In this document: positions 25,799 to 36,782 of the stretch, one piece after another
Layout of the letters: every line of letters begins with the position of its first letter
Position numbering within the stretch: the first letter of the stretch is position 1
DNA from: Aeromicrobium sp. Root236
GTDB taxonomy: Bacteria; Actinomycetota; Actinomycetes; Propionibacteriales; Nocardioidaceae
Direction of reading: 5' to 3'
Assembly: GCF_001428805.1 (NCBI RefSeq)
Contig: NZ_LMIS01000001.1
Location: forward strand, 1,848,976-1,912,975
Length of the DNA stretch: 64,000 bases
Notes under the pieces: model-generated
Databases searched by the model: none
What the model was told of the DNA's origin: nothing
Seen by the model: only the letters and a program-made list of their open reading frames with translations
Translations under genes and position numbers: made by a program

Positions 25799-25836
25799 GT
25801 AGCATCTGCTACAGTCGGCAATGTAGCAAGTGCTAC
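25799..25836. promoter_or_regulatory. Twin TetR operators between repressor and SMR pump
   Basis: GTAGCATCTGCTAC (25799-25812) and GTAGCAAGTGCTAC (25823-25836) are two copies of the palindrome GTAGCA-NN-TGCTAC, 24 bases centre to centre, a little over two helical turns. The second lies 18 bases before the pump ATG, where binding would block transcription of both genes. Confidence 0.85.
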
Positions 25837-25854
25837 AGGAAGCCAGGAAGACCC

Positions 25855-26181
25855 ATGTTCGTCGCAGCCGCCCTGCTGATGGTCGCGATCGCGACCGAGG
25901 TGTTCGCCACCGCCGCGCTCCCCCGCGCGCAGGGATTCACCAACCCCGGCTGGGCCGCGATCGTCGTCGCCGGCTACGCCCTGTCGATCTGGCTGCTGAC
26001 CGTCGTGGTCAAGGAGATCCCGGTGTCGGTCACGTACGCGATCTGGGCCGGACTCGGCACCGCCGCGATCGCGGTCGTCGGCGTCGTGTTCCTCGACGAG
26101 CCGGTCAGCCTCGCCAAGGTCACTGCGATCGCGCTGATCATCGCCGGGGTCGTCCTGCTCAACACCCAGACCTCACACTGA
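25855..26181 (+). CDS. Small multidrug resistance (SMR) efflux protein
   Basis: 108 aa with four membrane helices, the EmrE/QacE fold, working as a dimer in the membrane to expel cationic compounds in exchange for protons. The essential membrane glutamate is Glu15 in AIATEVFATAAL, and the family motif AIWAGLGTAAIAVVG forms the third helix. AGGAAG precedes the ATG. Under the divergent TetR repressor. Confidence 0.93.
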   Translation: MFVAAALLMVAIATEVFATAALPRAQGFTNPGWAAIVVAGYALSIWLLTVVVKEIPVSVTYAIWAGLGTAAIAVVGVVFLDEPVSLAKVTAIALIIAGVVLLNTQTSH

Positions 26182-26220
26182 GCGGGGCCCGAGCGCGCTC
26201 CGCGCGCGACCGGTCGAGCT

Positions 26221-26261
26221 GGTTGAGGTGCGAACGAGCTCTGCGAGGGAGCCTCGAAACC
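26221..26261. repeat. Dispersed repeat, family B copy
   Basis: GGTTGAGGTGCGAACGAG at the left and GCCTCGAAACC at the right enclose GCTCTGCGAGGGA. It abuts the -10 element of the phosphatase gene (TAGCCT begins three bases after it). Occupies most of the gap after the SMR gene. Confidence 0.5.
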
Positions 26262-26263
26262 CC

Positions 26264-26269
26264 TAGCCT
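26264..26269 (+). promoter_or_regulatory. Leaderless -10 element (TAGCCT) of the phosphatase gene
   Basis: TAGCCT ends six bases before the ATG at 26276. Confidence 0.55.
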
Positions 26270-26275
26270 TCTGGC

Positions 26276-26701
26276 ATGAGCAGCTGGGACGCGTCCGCGA
26301 CCGGGGTGATGAGGCTGCCGTCAGGGCTGGGCGTACGAGGCCGTGGTCTGCGCCACGGGTTGCCGCCGGGACCGGAGCCCGAGCTCGGGGTCTACCTCCT
26401 CGGTGGCGATCCGCCCTCGGTCGACTGGGAGTCGCACTGGGTGCGCTGGCCGGACTTCCGGCTGCCGAGTGAACCGGAGGCGTTGCGTCGGGCACTCCTC
26501 GACGTCCGGGAACGCGCCGCGGAGGAACGGGTCGAGATCGCGTGCGCGGGCGGCCGAGGGCGTACCGGCACGGCACTCGCCTGCCTGGCCGTGCTCGACG
26601 GCGTACCTGCCGGAGACGCCGTGGCGTACGTGCGCGAGCACTACGACCCCAAGGCGGTCGAGACGCCGTGGCAGCGGCGCTTCGTGAGGCGCTTCGCCTG
26701 A
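26276..26701 (+). CDS. Protein-tyrosine-phosphatase-like protein
   Basis: 141 aa. The Cys-x5-Arg phosphatase loop appears as CAGGRGRTGTALA near residues 91-99, preceded by a beta strand (VEIA). The general-acid region is probably in VRWPDFRLPSE. A small dual-specificity-type phosphatase by fold; the substrate is unknown and a kinase partner is not in the window. Ends at a strong bidirectional terminator shared with clpC. Confidence 0.82.
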   Translation: MSSWDASATGVMRLPSGLGVRGRGLRHGLPPGPEPELGVYLLGGDPPSVDWESHWVRWPDFRLPSEPEALRRALLDVRERAAEERVEIACAGGRGRTGTALACLAVLDGVPAGDAVAYVREHYDPKAVETPWQRRFVRRFA

Positions 26702-26707
26702 GACACG

Positions 26708-26742
26708 ACGAAGCCCCCGCAGCCAGGCTGCGGGGGCTTCGT
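26708..26742. terminator. Bidirectional hairpin terminator between the phosphatase gene and clpC
   Basis: GAAGCCCCCGCAGCC pairs with GGCTGCGGGGGCTTC around a one-base centre; with the flanking AC and GT the symmetric region is 35 bases. It lies 7 bases after the phosphatase stop and 13 bases after the clpC stop on the other strand. There is no U-tract, which is normal for high-GC actinomycetes. Confidence 0.85.
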
Positions 26743-26754
26743 ACGTATGCGCTG

Positions 26755-29268
<2,514 letters not shown>

Positions 29269-29408
29269 GGCGTCCCCCTCTGCTGGACTATCAGTTCAGT
29301 TTAGTCGGGTATGGAAATCCGCACGCAGTGATGTCCATATGTGTAACCCAACCTTCACCGGCGACCCGGTGTTCCGGAGTTCGCTGTCGGCAGAACCGGC
29401 TCCGGTGA

Positions 29409-29498
29409 CGGTTTACCAAGAGGTCATGGTGAACAGCCACTCCTCAGGGCGCGCGCACCTTGTGGAGTGGCACCTTGCCCTGACCTCTTGGTAAACCG
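29409..29498. repeat. Nested inverted-repeat element between lysS and clpC
   Basis: CGGTTTACCAAGAGGTCA (29409-29426) is the exact reverse complement of 29481-29498. Inside it GCCACTCC (29436-29443) pairs exactly with GGAGTGGC (29464-29471). The outer arm begins three bases after the lysS stop codon. It may be a large lysS terminator, a MITE-like remnant or a regulator site for clpC. The other part of this gap (29269-29408) holds the clpC leader. Confidence 0.75.
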
Positions 29499-29501
29499 CG
29501 G

Positions 29502-31010
29502 CTACTCGGCGCGCGACAGCGGGAACAGGATGGCCTCGCGGATGCCGATGCCCTGCAGCAGCATGACGAGCCGGTCGACGCCGAGACCCATGCCACCGGC
29601 CGGCGGCATGCCGAACTCGAGCGCGCGCAGGAAGTCCTCGTCGACGTCCATGGCTTCCGGGTCACCGGCTGCGGCGAGCCGCGACTGCTCCTCGAGCCGC
29701 TCACGCTGGATGACGGGGTCGTTGAGCTCGGAGTAGGCGACGCCGAGCTCGACACCGTTGATCACGATGTCCCAGGCCTCGACGAGCCCGGGCTTGGTCC
29801 GGTGCCGCTTGGCCAGCGGACGTACGGACTCGGGATAGTCGCGCACGAACGTCGGCTGGATCAGGGTGTGCTCGACGAGCTTCTCGAACAGCTCGAGGAC
29901 GATCTCGCCGGCATCCCAGTGCGGCTGGAGCGCAACCTCGTGCTTGGCGGCCAGCGCGACCAACGTCTCCACGGTCGTCGCGTCGTCGACGTCGGTGCCG
30001 GTGGCCTCGGCGACGAGCTCGTGGATCGACGCACTGCGCCACGGCTTCTCGAGGTCGATCTCGCTGCCGTCGCGTGCGGTGACGACGGTCCTGCCGACGG
30101 CGCGCGCGGCGTTGACCACGAGGTCGCGCATCGTGTCGGCCATCGTGTCGTACGAGCCATAGGCCTCGTACGCCTCGAGCATCATGAACTCGGGGTTGTG
30201 CGTGTTGTCGACGCCCTCGTTGCGGAACGTCTTGCCGATCTCGTAGACCCGGTCGACGCCGCCGACCAGCGCACGCTTGAGGTCGAGCTCGATCGCGATG
30301 CGCAGGTACATGTCCTCGTCGAACGCGTTGGTGTGCGTCGTGAACGGGCGGGCCGCCGCGCCACCGTTGGTGTGCTGCAGCACCGGGGTGTCGACCTCGA
30401 CGAACTCCTTGCCGTCGAGCGTCGCGCGCAGCGACTGCAGGACCTTGGCCTTCACCCGTACGTTGTCGCGAGCCTCGGGCCGCACGATCAGGTCGACGTA
30501 GCGCATCCGGCTGCGAGCCTCGTCGGACAGCGGGTTGTGCTCGTTGGGCAGCGGGCGGACGGTCTTGGCGGCGATCTGCCACGAGCTCGCCATGACGGAG
30601 AGCTCACCGCGCTTGCTCGTGATGACCTCGCCGGTGACCGCGAGGTGGTCGCCGATGTCGATCGTCGACTTGAACGCCGCGAGCTGGTCCTCGCCGACAC
30701 CGTCGAGGGAGATCATGGCCTGCAGCGGGGTGCCGTCGCCCTCGCGGAGCGCGGCGAACACGAGCTTGCCGGTGCCGCGCACGAAGATGACCCGGCCGGC
30801 GACCGTGACGATGTCGCCGGTCTGCGCGCCCGCACCGAGCGCCTCGGCGTCGTACGTGTCGACGATCTGCTTGAGCGTGTGGGTGCGGCCGACGACGACG
30901 GGATAGGGCTCCACGCCGCGGTCGATGAGCTGCTGGCGCTTGTCGAGGCGCACGCGCATCTGCTCGGGGAGATCGTCCTCGGGGGCAGGGGTGCTGGTCG
31001 CGTCGCTCAC
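29502..31010 (-). CDS. lysS: Lysyl-tRNA synthetase, class II
   Basis: Charges tRNA(Lys). 502 aa with an N-terminal OB-fold anticodon domain (VTVAGRVIFVRGTGKLVFAA). The class II catalytic domain contains motif 2 FRNEGVDNTHNPEFMMLE and motif 3 GGMGLGVDRLVMLLQG. The GTG start has a TAGGAT element eight bases upstream (31019-31024), compatible with a leaderless or near-leaderless transcript. Confidence 0.97.
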   Translation of the reverse strand: MSDATSTPAPEDDLPEQMRVRLDKRQQLIDRGVEPYPVVVGRTHTLKQIVDTYDAEALGAGAQTGDIVTVAGRVIFVRGTGKLVFAALREGDGTPLQAMISLDGVGEDQLAAFKSTIDIGDHLAVTGEVITSKRGELSVMASSWQIAAKTVRPLPNEHNPLSDEARSRMRYVDLIVRPEARDNVRVKAKVLQSLRATLDGKEFVEVDTPVLQHTNGGAAARPFTTHTNAFDEDMYLRIAIELDLKRALVGGVDRVYEIGKTFRNEGVDNTHNPEFMMLEAYEAYGSYDTMADTMRDLVVNAARAVGRTVVTARDGSEIDLEKPWRSASIHELVAEATGTDVDDATTVETLVALAAKHEVALQPHWDAGEIVLELFEKLVEHTLIQPTFVRDYPESVRPLAKRHRTKPGLVEAWDIVINGVELGVAYSELNDPVIQRERLEEQSRLAAAGDPEAMDVDEDFLRALEFGMPPAGGMGLGVDRLVMLLQGIGIREAILFPLSRAE

Positions 31011-31018
31011 GAGGGTCG

Positions 31019-31024
31019 ATCCTA
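31019..31024 (-). promoter_or_regulatory. -10 element (TAGGAT) of lysS
   Basis: Minus-strand TAGGAT ends eight bases before the lysS GTG, one base more than the other leaderless genes here. Confidence 0.45.
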
Positions 31025-31104
31025 TCGGTCAGGGCTCGTCGGCTTCGCCGCCGGTCGGCACCACGTCCCGCCCCACGATCTCGCGTCAGATCAACCGTTT
31101 TGAG

Positions 31105-31135
31105 GGCGCGTCCAGCCCAGATGCGTTGACGCGCC
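31105..31135 (-). terminator. Possible terminator hairpin after the lipoprotein gene
   Basis: GGCGCGTC and GACGCGCC form a perfect 8-base stem with a 15-base loop, about 60 bases past the lipoprotein stop. No U-tract follows. The remaining bases between the two genes show nothing else. Confidence 0.35.
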
Positions 31136-31194
31136 GCCACATCACTTGGGGCCTTGGGGTGGGGTCCGCCGGTGGCCGGCTGTGCCAGTCTCTG

Positions 31195-32112
31195 TCAGAG
31201 ACGGGCGGCGGCGCAGAACTTGGGGTCGCTGTCCGACGATCGAGGGGCGCTCATCAGCTGGTCTGAGCGCGGCCGCGGGACCTTGACCTCGCCGTACGCG
31301 TATGTCGTGATCTGGTCCCCGGTGATGTACTTCTTGAACGACTTCCAGATCCGCGCATCCGATGCGCCCACGTAGTCGGCCGTGGCCCTCACCGTGGCGA
31401 GGACATCCACGCCGTCCTTCTCGAGAGCGTGCACGGCATCCTGCACCCGGAATCGCATGGAGGCGATGCGCCCGCCATCCAGCGCGATCCACGCTGTGAC
31501 AGGCACGGCGTGATCCGTCAGTTGATCGGACATGTCGTCCATGAACCGCCACATCGCGATGCCGAGGAGCTTGCGGGCGGAAATCTCGACAACGATGGTG
31601 CTGGGCTCGTCGTTGGAGATGCCCAGCGGAACCGGATCAAGGACCGCGGCGAGAGCCGGTGGCATCCATGGAAGACCGCTGTCGCCCGACGGAGCGCTGT
31701 TCGGGCCGTAGTCCACCCAGCACGGATCGAGTTGTCCAGACACCGGGCTCGCGTACAGCCGTCGACCGCGAATGCGCTCCTCCAGGGGCTCGTCGCCCGC
31801 CATCGTCGTGGCGGCGGGCCCATCGAGCTTCGTCACGTATGTTGCGACCTCCCGCACCGGATCGACGCCGCCGCTGACCGCGATCCTGCTACCCCCGAGC
31901 TTCGCCACCGACCTGTACGTGAGCGACTTGAGCGACAAGCTCTCGGCCGCCTTGTCGAGCATCAACGCTGCCTTCGACTTCGTGGTGGGGTCGTATCCGA
32001 GGTTGCTCCTTGTCGTCGCCTGACCGTCGGCGTCGTTGCTCGAACCGGTCGCACATGCAGTGAGAGGGAGGAGACATGAGAGCACCACAACAGTCGCTCG
32101 CCGTGAGATCAC
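31195..32112 (-). CDS. Lipoprotein of unknown function
   Basis: 305 aa. A type II signal peptide ends in LLPLTAC with the lipidated Cys at residue 20, followed by a Ser/Asp/Gly-rich linker, so it is an outer-leaflet lipoprotein. The mature part alternates beta strands and helices (KSLTYRSVAKLGGSRIAVSG, then MRFRVQDAVHALEKDG), loosely like LppX/LprG-type lipid-carrier domains, but I cannot confirm it. GTG start with a leaderless -10. It interrupts lysS and the pantothenate genes, and its base composition is slightly less GC-rich than theirs by eye. Confidence 0.75.
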   Translation of the reverse strand: MISRRATVVVLSCLLPLTACATGSSNDADGQATTRSNLGYDPTTKSKAALMLDKAAESLSLKSLTYRSVAKLGGSRIAVSGGVDPVREVATYVTKLDGPAATTMAGDEPLEERIRGRRLYASPVSGQLDPCWVDYGPNSAPSGDSGLPWMPPALAAVLDPVPLGISNDEPSTIVVEISARKLLGIAMWRFMDDMSDQLTDHAVPVTAWIALDGGRIASMRFRVQDAVHALEKDGVDVLATVRATADYVGASDARIWKSFKKYITGDQITTYAYGEVKVPRPRSDQLMSAPRSSDSDPKFCAAARL

Positions 32113-32118
32113 AGCGGC

Positions 32119-32124
32119 AGCCTA
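32119..32124 (-). promoter_or_regulatory. Leaderless -10 element (TAGGCT) of the lipoprotein gene
   Basis: Minus-strand TAGGCT ends six bases before the GTG at 32112, supporting that start and hence a signal peptide of normal length. Confidence 0.55.
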
Positions 32125-32168
32125 GGTGAGCCGACTGGTCCGCGATGCCAGTTCACCGGATCGGAGCC

Positions 32169-32948
<780 letters not shown>

Positions 32949-32952
32949 GTCG

Positions 32953-33387
32953 TCACCTGGAGGCCACGAGCGGGTTGTCGATCACGTCTCCGCGTACGAG
33001 GCCCGAGCCGGCCAGCACCTCGGCCGGGTCGCTGCCCGTGCCGACGACCCGGTTGTCGGCGTCGACGAACACGACGCTCGGCTCGAACGTACGCGCCTCG
33101 GCGTCGTCCATCTGCGCGTACGCGATGAGGATGACGAGGTCGCCGGGGTGGACGAGGTGGGCTGCGGCGCCGTTGATGCCGATGACACCGCTGCCGCGCT
33201 CGCCGGCGATCGTGTAGGTCTCGAGGCGGGCACCGTTGTCGATGTCGACGATGTGCACCAGCTCACCGGGCAGCAGGTCGGCGGCGTCGAGCAGGTCCTG
33301 GTCGACCGTCACCGAGCCGACGTAGTGCAGGTCGGCCTGCGTCACGGTCGCGCGGTGGATCTTGGACTTCATCATGGTGCGGATCAA
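32953..33387 (-). CDS. panD: Aspartate 1-decarboxylase (pyruvoyl enzyme precursor)
   Basis: Makes beta-alanine for pantothenate. 144 aa, self-cleaving between Gly24 and Ser25 in HYVGSVTVD to form the pyruvoyl group. The start is a rare TTG: GGAG lies eight bases before it, and [15 protein letters not shown] then aligns with the recalled mycobacterial N-terminus [18 protein letters not shown] codons four and five codons later lack a ribosome site. Two bases after the panC stop. Confidence 0.95.
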   Translation of the reverse strand: MIRTMMKSKIHRATVTQADLHYVGSVTVDQDLLDAADLLPGELVHIVDIDNGARLETYTIAGERGSGVIGINGAAAHLVHPGDLVILIAYAQMDDAEARTFEPSVVFVDADNRVVGTGSDPAEVLAGSGLVRGDVIDNPLVASR

Positions 33388-33389
33388 CG

Positions 33390-34223
33390 TCAGGCTCCTA
33401 GCGTGAGGGCGGTGTTGTCGAGGAGTCGTGGCGTGCCGACCTTGGCGGCCACGAGCAGGCGGGCGTCTGCGCCGGGCCGCGGCTCGCCCATGTCGGGATC
33501 GGTCAGCACGAGGTAGTCGGGCGTGATGCCGGCGGACTCGAGCACCGCGTGGGCTCCGGCGAGCACGGCGTCCGCCCCGTCCGGACCCGCGGCCACGCCG
33601 GCCCGCAGGGCGGCGGAGATGGAGGCAGCCTGCTGGCGCTCGTCGGCCGAGAGGTAGCGGTTGCGCGAGCTCATCGCGAGGCCGTCGTGCTCGCGTACGG
33701 TCGGGCAGCCGACGATCTCGACGCCGAGCGCGAGCTCGCGCGCCATGTGCCGGATGAGCGTGAGCTGCTGGTAGTCCTTCTCGCCGAACACCGCGACGTC
33801 GGGACGTACGAGCCCGAACAGCTTGGCCACGACGGTCAGCACCCCGCGGAAGTGCGTCGGTCGGACAGCACCCTCGAGAACCGTGCCGAGCGGGCCGGGG
33901 TCGACGGTGACCGTGTCGACCAGACCGGTCGGGTACATCGTCTCGACGGTCGGCGCGAACACGACGTCGACGCCGGCCTCGGCGCAGCGCTCGAGGTCGT
34001 CGTCGAACGTACGGGGATAGGCGTCGAAGTCCTCGCCGGGCGCGAACTGGGTCGGGTTGACGAAGATCGACGCGACGAGCGCGTCGCCGAGCGGCCGGGC
34101 GTGCTTGAGCAGCTGGAGGTGACCGTCGTGCAGCGCGCCCATGGTGGGCACGAACGAGACGGTCGAGTCACCCCGCCCGGCGTCGAGCTCCGCACGCGTA
34201 CGCGCGACGGTCGGCGTTGCCAC
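33390..34223 (-). CDS. panC: Pantoate-beta-alanine ligase (pantothenate synthetase)
   Basis: Joins pantoate and beta-alanine using ATP. 277 aa nucleotidyltransferase fold with [11 protein letters not shown] (HxGH-type motif), [20 protein letters not shown] and the KMSKS-equivalent [11 protein letters not shown] start, three bases after the DUF2520 gene stop. Followed directly by panD and coaX, so pantothenate and its phosphorylation are encoded as one unit. Confidence 0.96.
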   Translation of the reverse strand: MATPTVARTRAELDAGRGDSTVSFVPTMGALHDGHLQLLKHARPLGDALVASIFVNPTQFAPGEDFDAYPRTFDDDLERCAEAGVDVVFAPTVETMYPTGLVDTVTVDPGPLGTVLEGAVRPTHFRGVLTVVAKLFGLVRPDVAVFGEKDYQQLTLIRHMARELALGVEIVGCPTVREHDGLAMSSRNRYLSADERQQAASISAALRAGVAAGPDGADAVLAGAHAVLESAGITPDYLVLTDPDMGEPRPGADARLLVAAKVGTPRLLDNTALTLGA

Positions 34224-34226
34224 GAG

Positions 34227-35129
34227 TCAGATCCCGGCGGCGATCTCGGCGAGCGTGTCCCAGTCGGCCTCGTCGAGCACCTGGCGGATCGTGCTGGCCT
34301 GGACCGGAGCGAGGCGACCGTCGGCCTCCGCGCGACCGGCGGTCGCGCGAGCCATCTCGAGGTAGGCGTCGACCGTCGCGTCGTCGACGTCGGCCGCGGC
34401 GAGCGCGTCCACGTGGGCCCGGATCGTCGTGACGTCGCCGCGTACGACCGGACCCGTGAGGGCTGCGTCGCCGTAGGCGAGGGCGTTGTCGAGGGCGGCG
34501 GTCAGCAGGGGGCGGAGCACCGCGGCCGGGTCGGCGGCGCCGGCCGTGCGGAGCAGGTCCATCGACTGGGCGACGAGGGTCACGAGGTGGTTGGCGCCGT
34601 GCGCGAGGGCTGCGTGATAGAGCACGCGGTCGGCCTCGTCGACCCACATCGGGGTGCCGCCGAGCGCGGCGACGAGCTCCTCGGCGAGCGGGCGCTCGGC
34701 AGCTGCCGCGGTCAGGCCGAAGACCGGCGCGCGGTCGAGGTCGACCGGTGTGCCGGTGAACGTCATGGCTGGGTGGAACGCGATCGGGCGTGCGCCCAGG
34801 CGGGTCAACGAGGCGAGCGCGTCGAGCCCGTGGCGGCCGCTCGTGTGCAGGACGTACTGGCCGGGGCGGACGGCGCCTGAGGAGGCAAGCTCCTCGGCGA
34901 TGGCGATGAGGTCGTCGTCAGGGACGGCGAGCACGAGGATGTCGCTGGCTGCGGCGAGCTCGGCGGGCGTGCGCACGGCGACGCCGGGCAGCAGCGTCGT
35001 GATGCGGAGCTGCGAAGCCTCGGACCGGCCGGACACGCCCACGAGGGGGTAGCCGGCGGAACGGAATCGTGAAGCGAGAACGGCGCCGACCCTGCCGGCT
35101 CCGATGACGCCCATGGAGAGACGCTGCAT
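34227..35129 (-). CDS. Rossmann/DUF2520 protein, candidate ketopantoate reductase
   Basis: 300 aa. The N-terminal NAD(P) domain has MGVIGAGRVGAVLASRF, and the C-terminal all-helical DUF2520 domain begins near residue 145 (YHAALAHGANHLVTLVAQS). It heads the panC-panD-coaX unit, as Rv3603c does in mycobacteria. PanG, an alternative ketopantoate reductase described in Francisella, belongs to this architecture as I recall, so reduction of ketopantoate is a reasonable inference. No panE or panB is in the window. AAAGG precedes the ATG. Confidence 0.82.
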   Translation of the reverse strand: MQRLSMGVIGAGRVGAVLASRFRSAGYPLVGVSGRSEASQLRITTLLPGVAVRTPAELAAASDILVLAVPDDDLIAIAEELASSGAVRPGQYVLHTSGRHGLDALASLTRLGARPIAFHPAMTFTGTPVDLDRAPVFGLTAAAAERPLAEELVAALGGTPMWVDEADRVLYHAALAHGANHLVTLVAQSMDLLRTAGAADPAAVLRPLLTAALDNALAYGDAALTGPVVRGDVTTIRAHVDALAAADVDDATVDAYLEMARATAGRAEADGRLAPVQASTIRQVLDEADWDTLAEIAAGI

Positions 35130-35259
35130 GCGTGGTGCCTTTCGTTCCAGTCCCGCGAGCGGGTACCAGACAAACTGACGACCTCAGTCTACCTTCGGGG
35201 CGCCGTGGCGACAGGGCTACGACCTATGCCATGAGTCACACGGGGAGCGCTTGTCGGAG

Positions 35260-35283
35260 GTCCTTTCGACAGGCTCAAGGAGC
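35260..35283. repeat. Dispersed repeat, TTTCGACAGGCTCAAGG type (family A)
   Basis: CCTTTCGACAGGCTCAAGG lies immediately downstream of the glycosyltransferase stop codon, sharing its last base. Only one arm is present here. Other copies are at 51471-51531, 59514-59534 and 60126-60192. Confidence 0.6.
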
Positions 35284-36746
35284 TACCCGGGCACCTTGGC
35301 GGTGGCGGTGCCTTCGAGAGGGCCGTCCTGCAGCGTCACCGTGATGGTCCGGGGCGCCCGTCGAGCGGCGCCGCGCAGCGTGACGGCCCAGCCGGACCCC
35401 GGGTAGACCCGTTCGCTGCCCATGCGGGACCGGAACACCGCCGGCTCCCCCGCATGCTCCACGTCGGCGACGTCGCCGTCGGTCTTGACCTCGATCACCG
35501 GATCGACCGGATCGACGTTCGGGAACCACGCAGCCACGTCGAGCACCAGGTCCGCCCCGTCGGCGTGCGAGCCGCGGACCTGGACCTTCGCCGCGGTCTG
35601 CTCCGCCGTCAGCACGTACGCCTCGGGCGGCACCGGGTCGCTCTGCCAGCCCGGCAGGTACGACGTGAGGCCAGCCGGCTCGACGCCCGAGGGATGCATC
35701 TCGGACTGCATGCCCTCAGCGCGTACGTAGCGCCAGATCGCCTCGCGGTCACCGTTGGCGAACAGCGCGTAGAGCACGCGGTACTGCGCCGGCACCTCAC
35801 GCGCGTACCGATCGGCCGGTGCGGCCTCCACGATGCGAGGCACCCGGTCGACGAGGGCATCGAGGTACGCATCGTCGGCCCGTTCGAGCTTGAGCACCGA
35901 GTTGGGGATGTTGTAGCGGAGGTACTGCAGGGCCCGCTCGGCTCGTACGTCCGGCAGCGGCGCGAGCACGTCGAGCACGGCGTCGATCGCGTCCTGCCGG
36001 GCGTGCACGGCCTCGGCGGTCACCTGACCCTGCGAGATCGACGACTCCTGGCGACGCCACGTGTAGCCCATGACCCCGGAGATGTCGATGCCGTCGGCGT
36101 CGCGGTACGCGGTCGCCGTGACGATCTGGTCGCCGGCGAGCAGCACCGTGGGAAACGACAGCTGCGTCGCGTCCCAGAACGTACGGCGGAAGATCTTGGC
36201 GCACGCGACGGCGTTGACGAGGACGTCGGGACGCTCGGCGAGAGTCGTGTGCCGGGCGGGCCGGGCGTGGAGGCTGCGGATCCAGGCCGCCGGCGGACGG
36301 ATCGCCGTGCCCTCTTGGCGCTGATAGGGCATCACGGCGACGTCCGAACCGGTCTCCTCGAGCGCGTCCATCGCCGCCCGCAGGCCACCGCGGGTCAGCC
36401 AGTCGTCGGCGTCGAGGAACGTCAGGAACTCCCCCGTCGCCACCGCGACGGCCGCCCGCCGGGCCTCGCCGACACCGGCGTTGGCCTGGCTCAGCACCGT
36501 CACGCGGGCGTCTGCCTTGGCGTGCCGCTGGGCGATCGCGAGGCTGCCGTCGGTCGAGCCGTCGTCGATCACGACGATCTCGACGCGCCGGTAGTCCTGC
36601 TTGCGCGCGGAGGCCAGGCACTCGTCGAGGAAGGCCTCGCCGTTGAAGACCGGCACGACGACGCTCAGCAGCGGGCGCGAGCGCTCGCGCCACCGGTCCA
36701 GCGGCATCGTCACGGCTCGCCGCAGACGCCTCCGAAGTCGAGCCAC
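35283..36746 (-). CDS. Family 2 glycosyltransferase
   Basis: 487 aa. The GT-A domain begins LLSVVVPVFNGEAFLDECL, with VVIDDGSTDGSL and the DXD-type FLDADDWL. The C-terminal ~230 residues are beta-rich and shared with teichoic-acid-type or capsule transferases. I chose the GTG at 36746 because TATGCT lies six bases upstream; an ATG at 36707 is an alternative. Cytosolic face enzyme transferring an activated sugar to a surface polymer precursor. Divergent from the methyltransferase operon that contains a pyruvyl transferase, which suggests joint work on a cell-surface glycan. Confidence 0.85.
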   Translation of the reverse strand: MARLRRRLRRAVTMPLDRWRERSRPLLSVVVPVFNGEAFLDECLASARKQDYRRVEIVVIDDGSTDGSLAIAQRHAKADARVTVLSQANAGVGEARRAAVAVATGEFLTFLDADDWLTRGGLRAAMDALEETGSDVAVMPYQRQEGTAIRPPAAWIRSLHARPARHTTLAERPDVLVNAVACAKIFRRTFWDATQLSFPTVLLAGDQIVTATAYRDADGIDISGVMGYTWRRQESSISQGQVTAEAVHARQDAIDAVLDVLAPLPDVRAERALQYLRYNIPNSVLKLERADDAYLDALVDRVPRIVEAAPADRYAREVPAQYRVLYALFANGDREAIWRYVRAEGMQSEMHPSGVEPAGLTSYLPGWQSDPVPPEAYVLTAEQTAAKVQVRGSHADGADLVLDVAAWFPNVDPVDPVIEVKTDGDVADVEHAGEPAVFRSRMGSERVYPGSGWAVTLRGAARRAPRTITVTLQDGPLEGTATAKVPG

Positions 36747-36752
36747 GCGCCG

Positions 36753-36776
36753 AGCATAGCGACGAGTGCGTACCGT
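36753..36776. promoter_or_regulatory. Divergent leaderless -10 pair (glycosyltransferase / MidA operon)
   Basis: TATGCT on the minus strand (36758-36753) ends six bases before the GTG of the glycosyltransferase. TACCGT on the plus strand (36771-36776) ends six bases before the ATG at 36783. The two starts are only 36 bases apart, so the two promoters share upstream DNA. Confidence 0.6.
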
Positions 36777-36782
36777 GATCGC

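Noticed and set aside
29379-29396. ClgR-like site (GTTCGC then GCAGAAC) about 110 bases before clpC
   Set aside because: ClgR boxes end in GCG and this has GCA with shifted half-sites. Too weak to call without a binding assay.
35454-36782. Upstream extension of the MidA methyltransferase frame by 443 codons
   Set aside because: The added part is antisense to the glycosyltransferase; the family start and a -10 element support the ATG at 36783.
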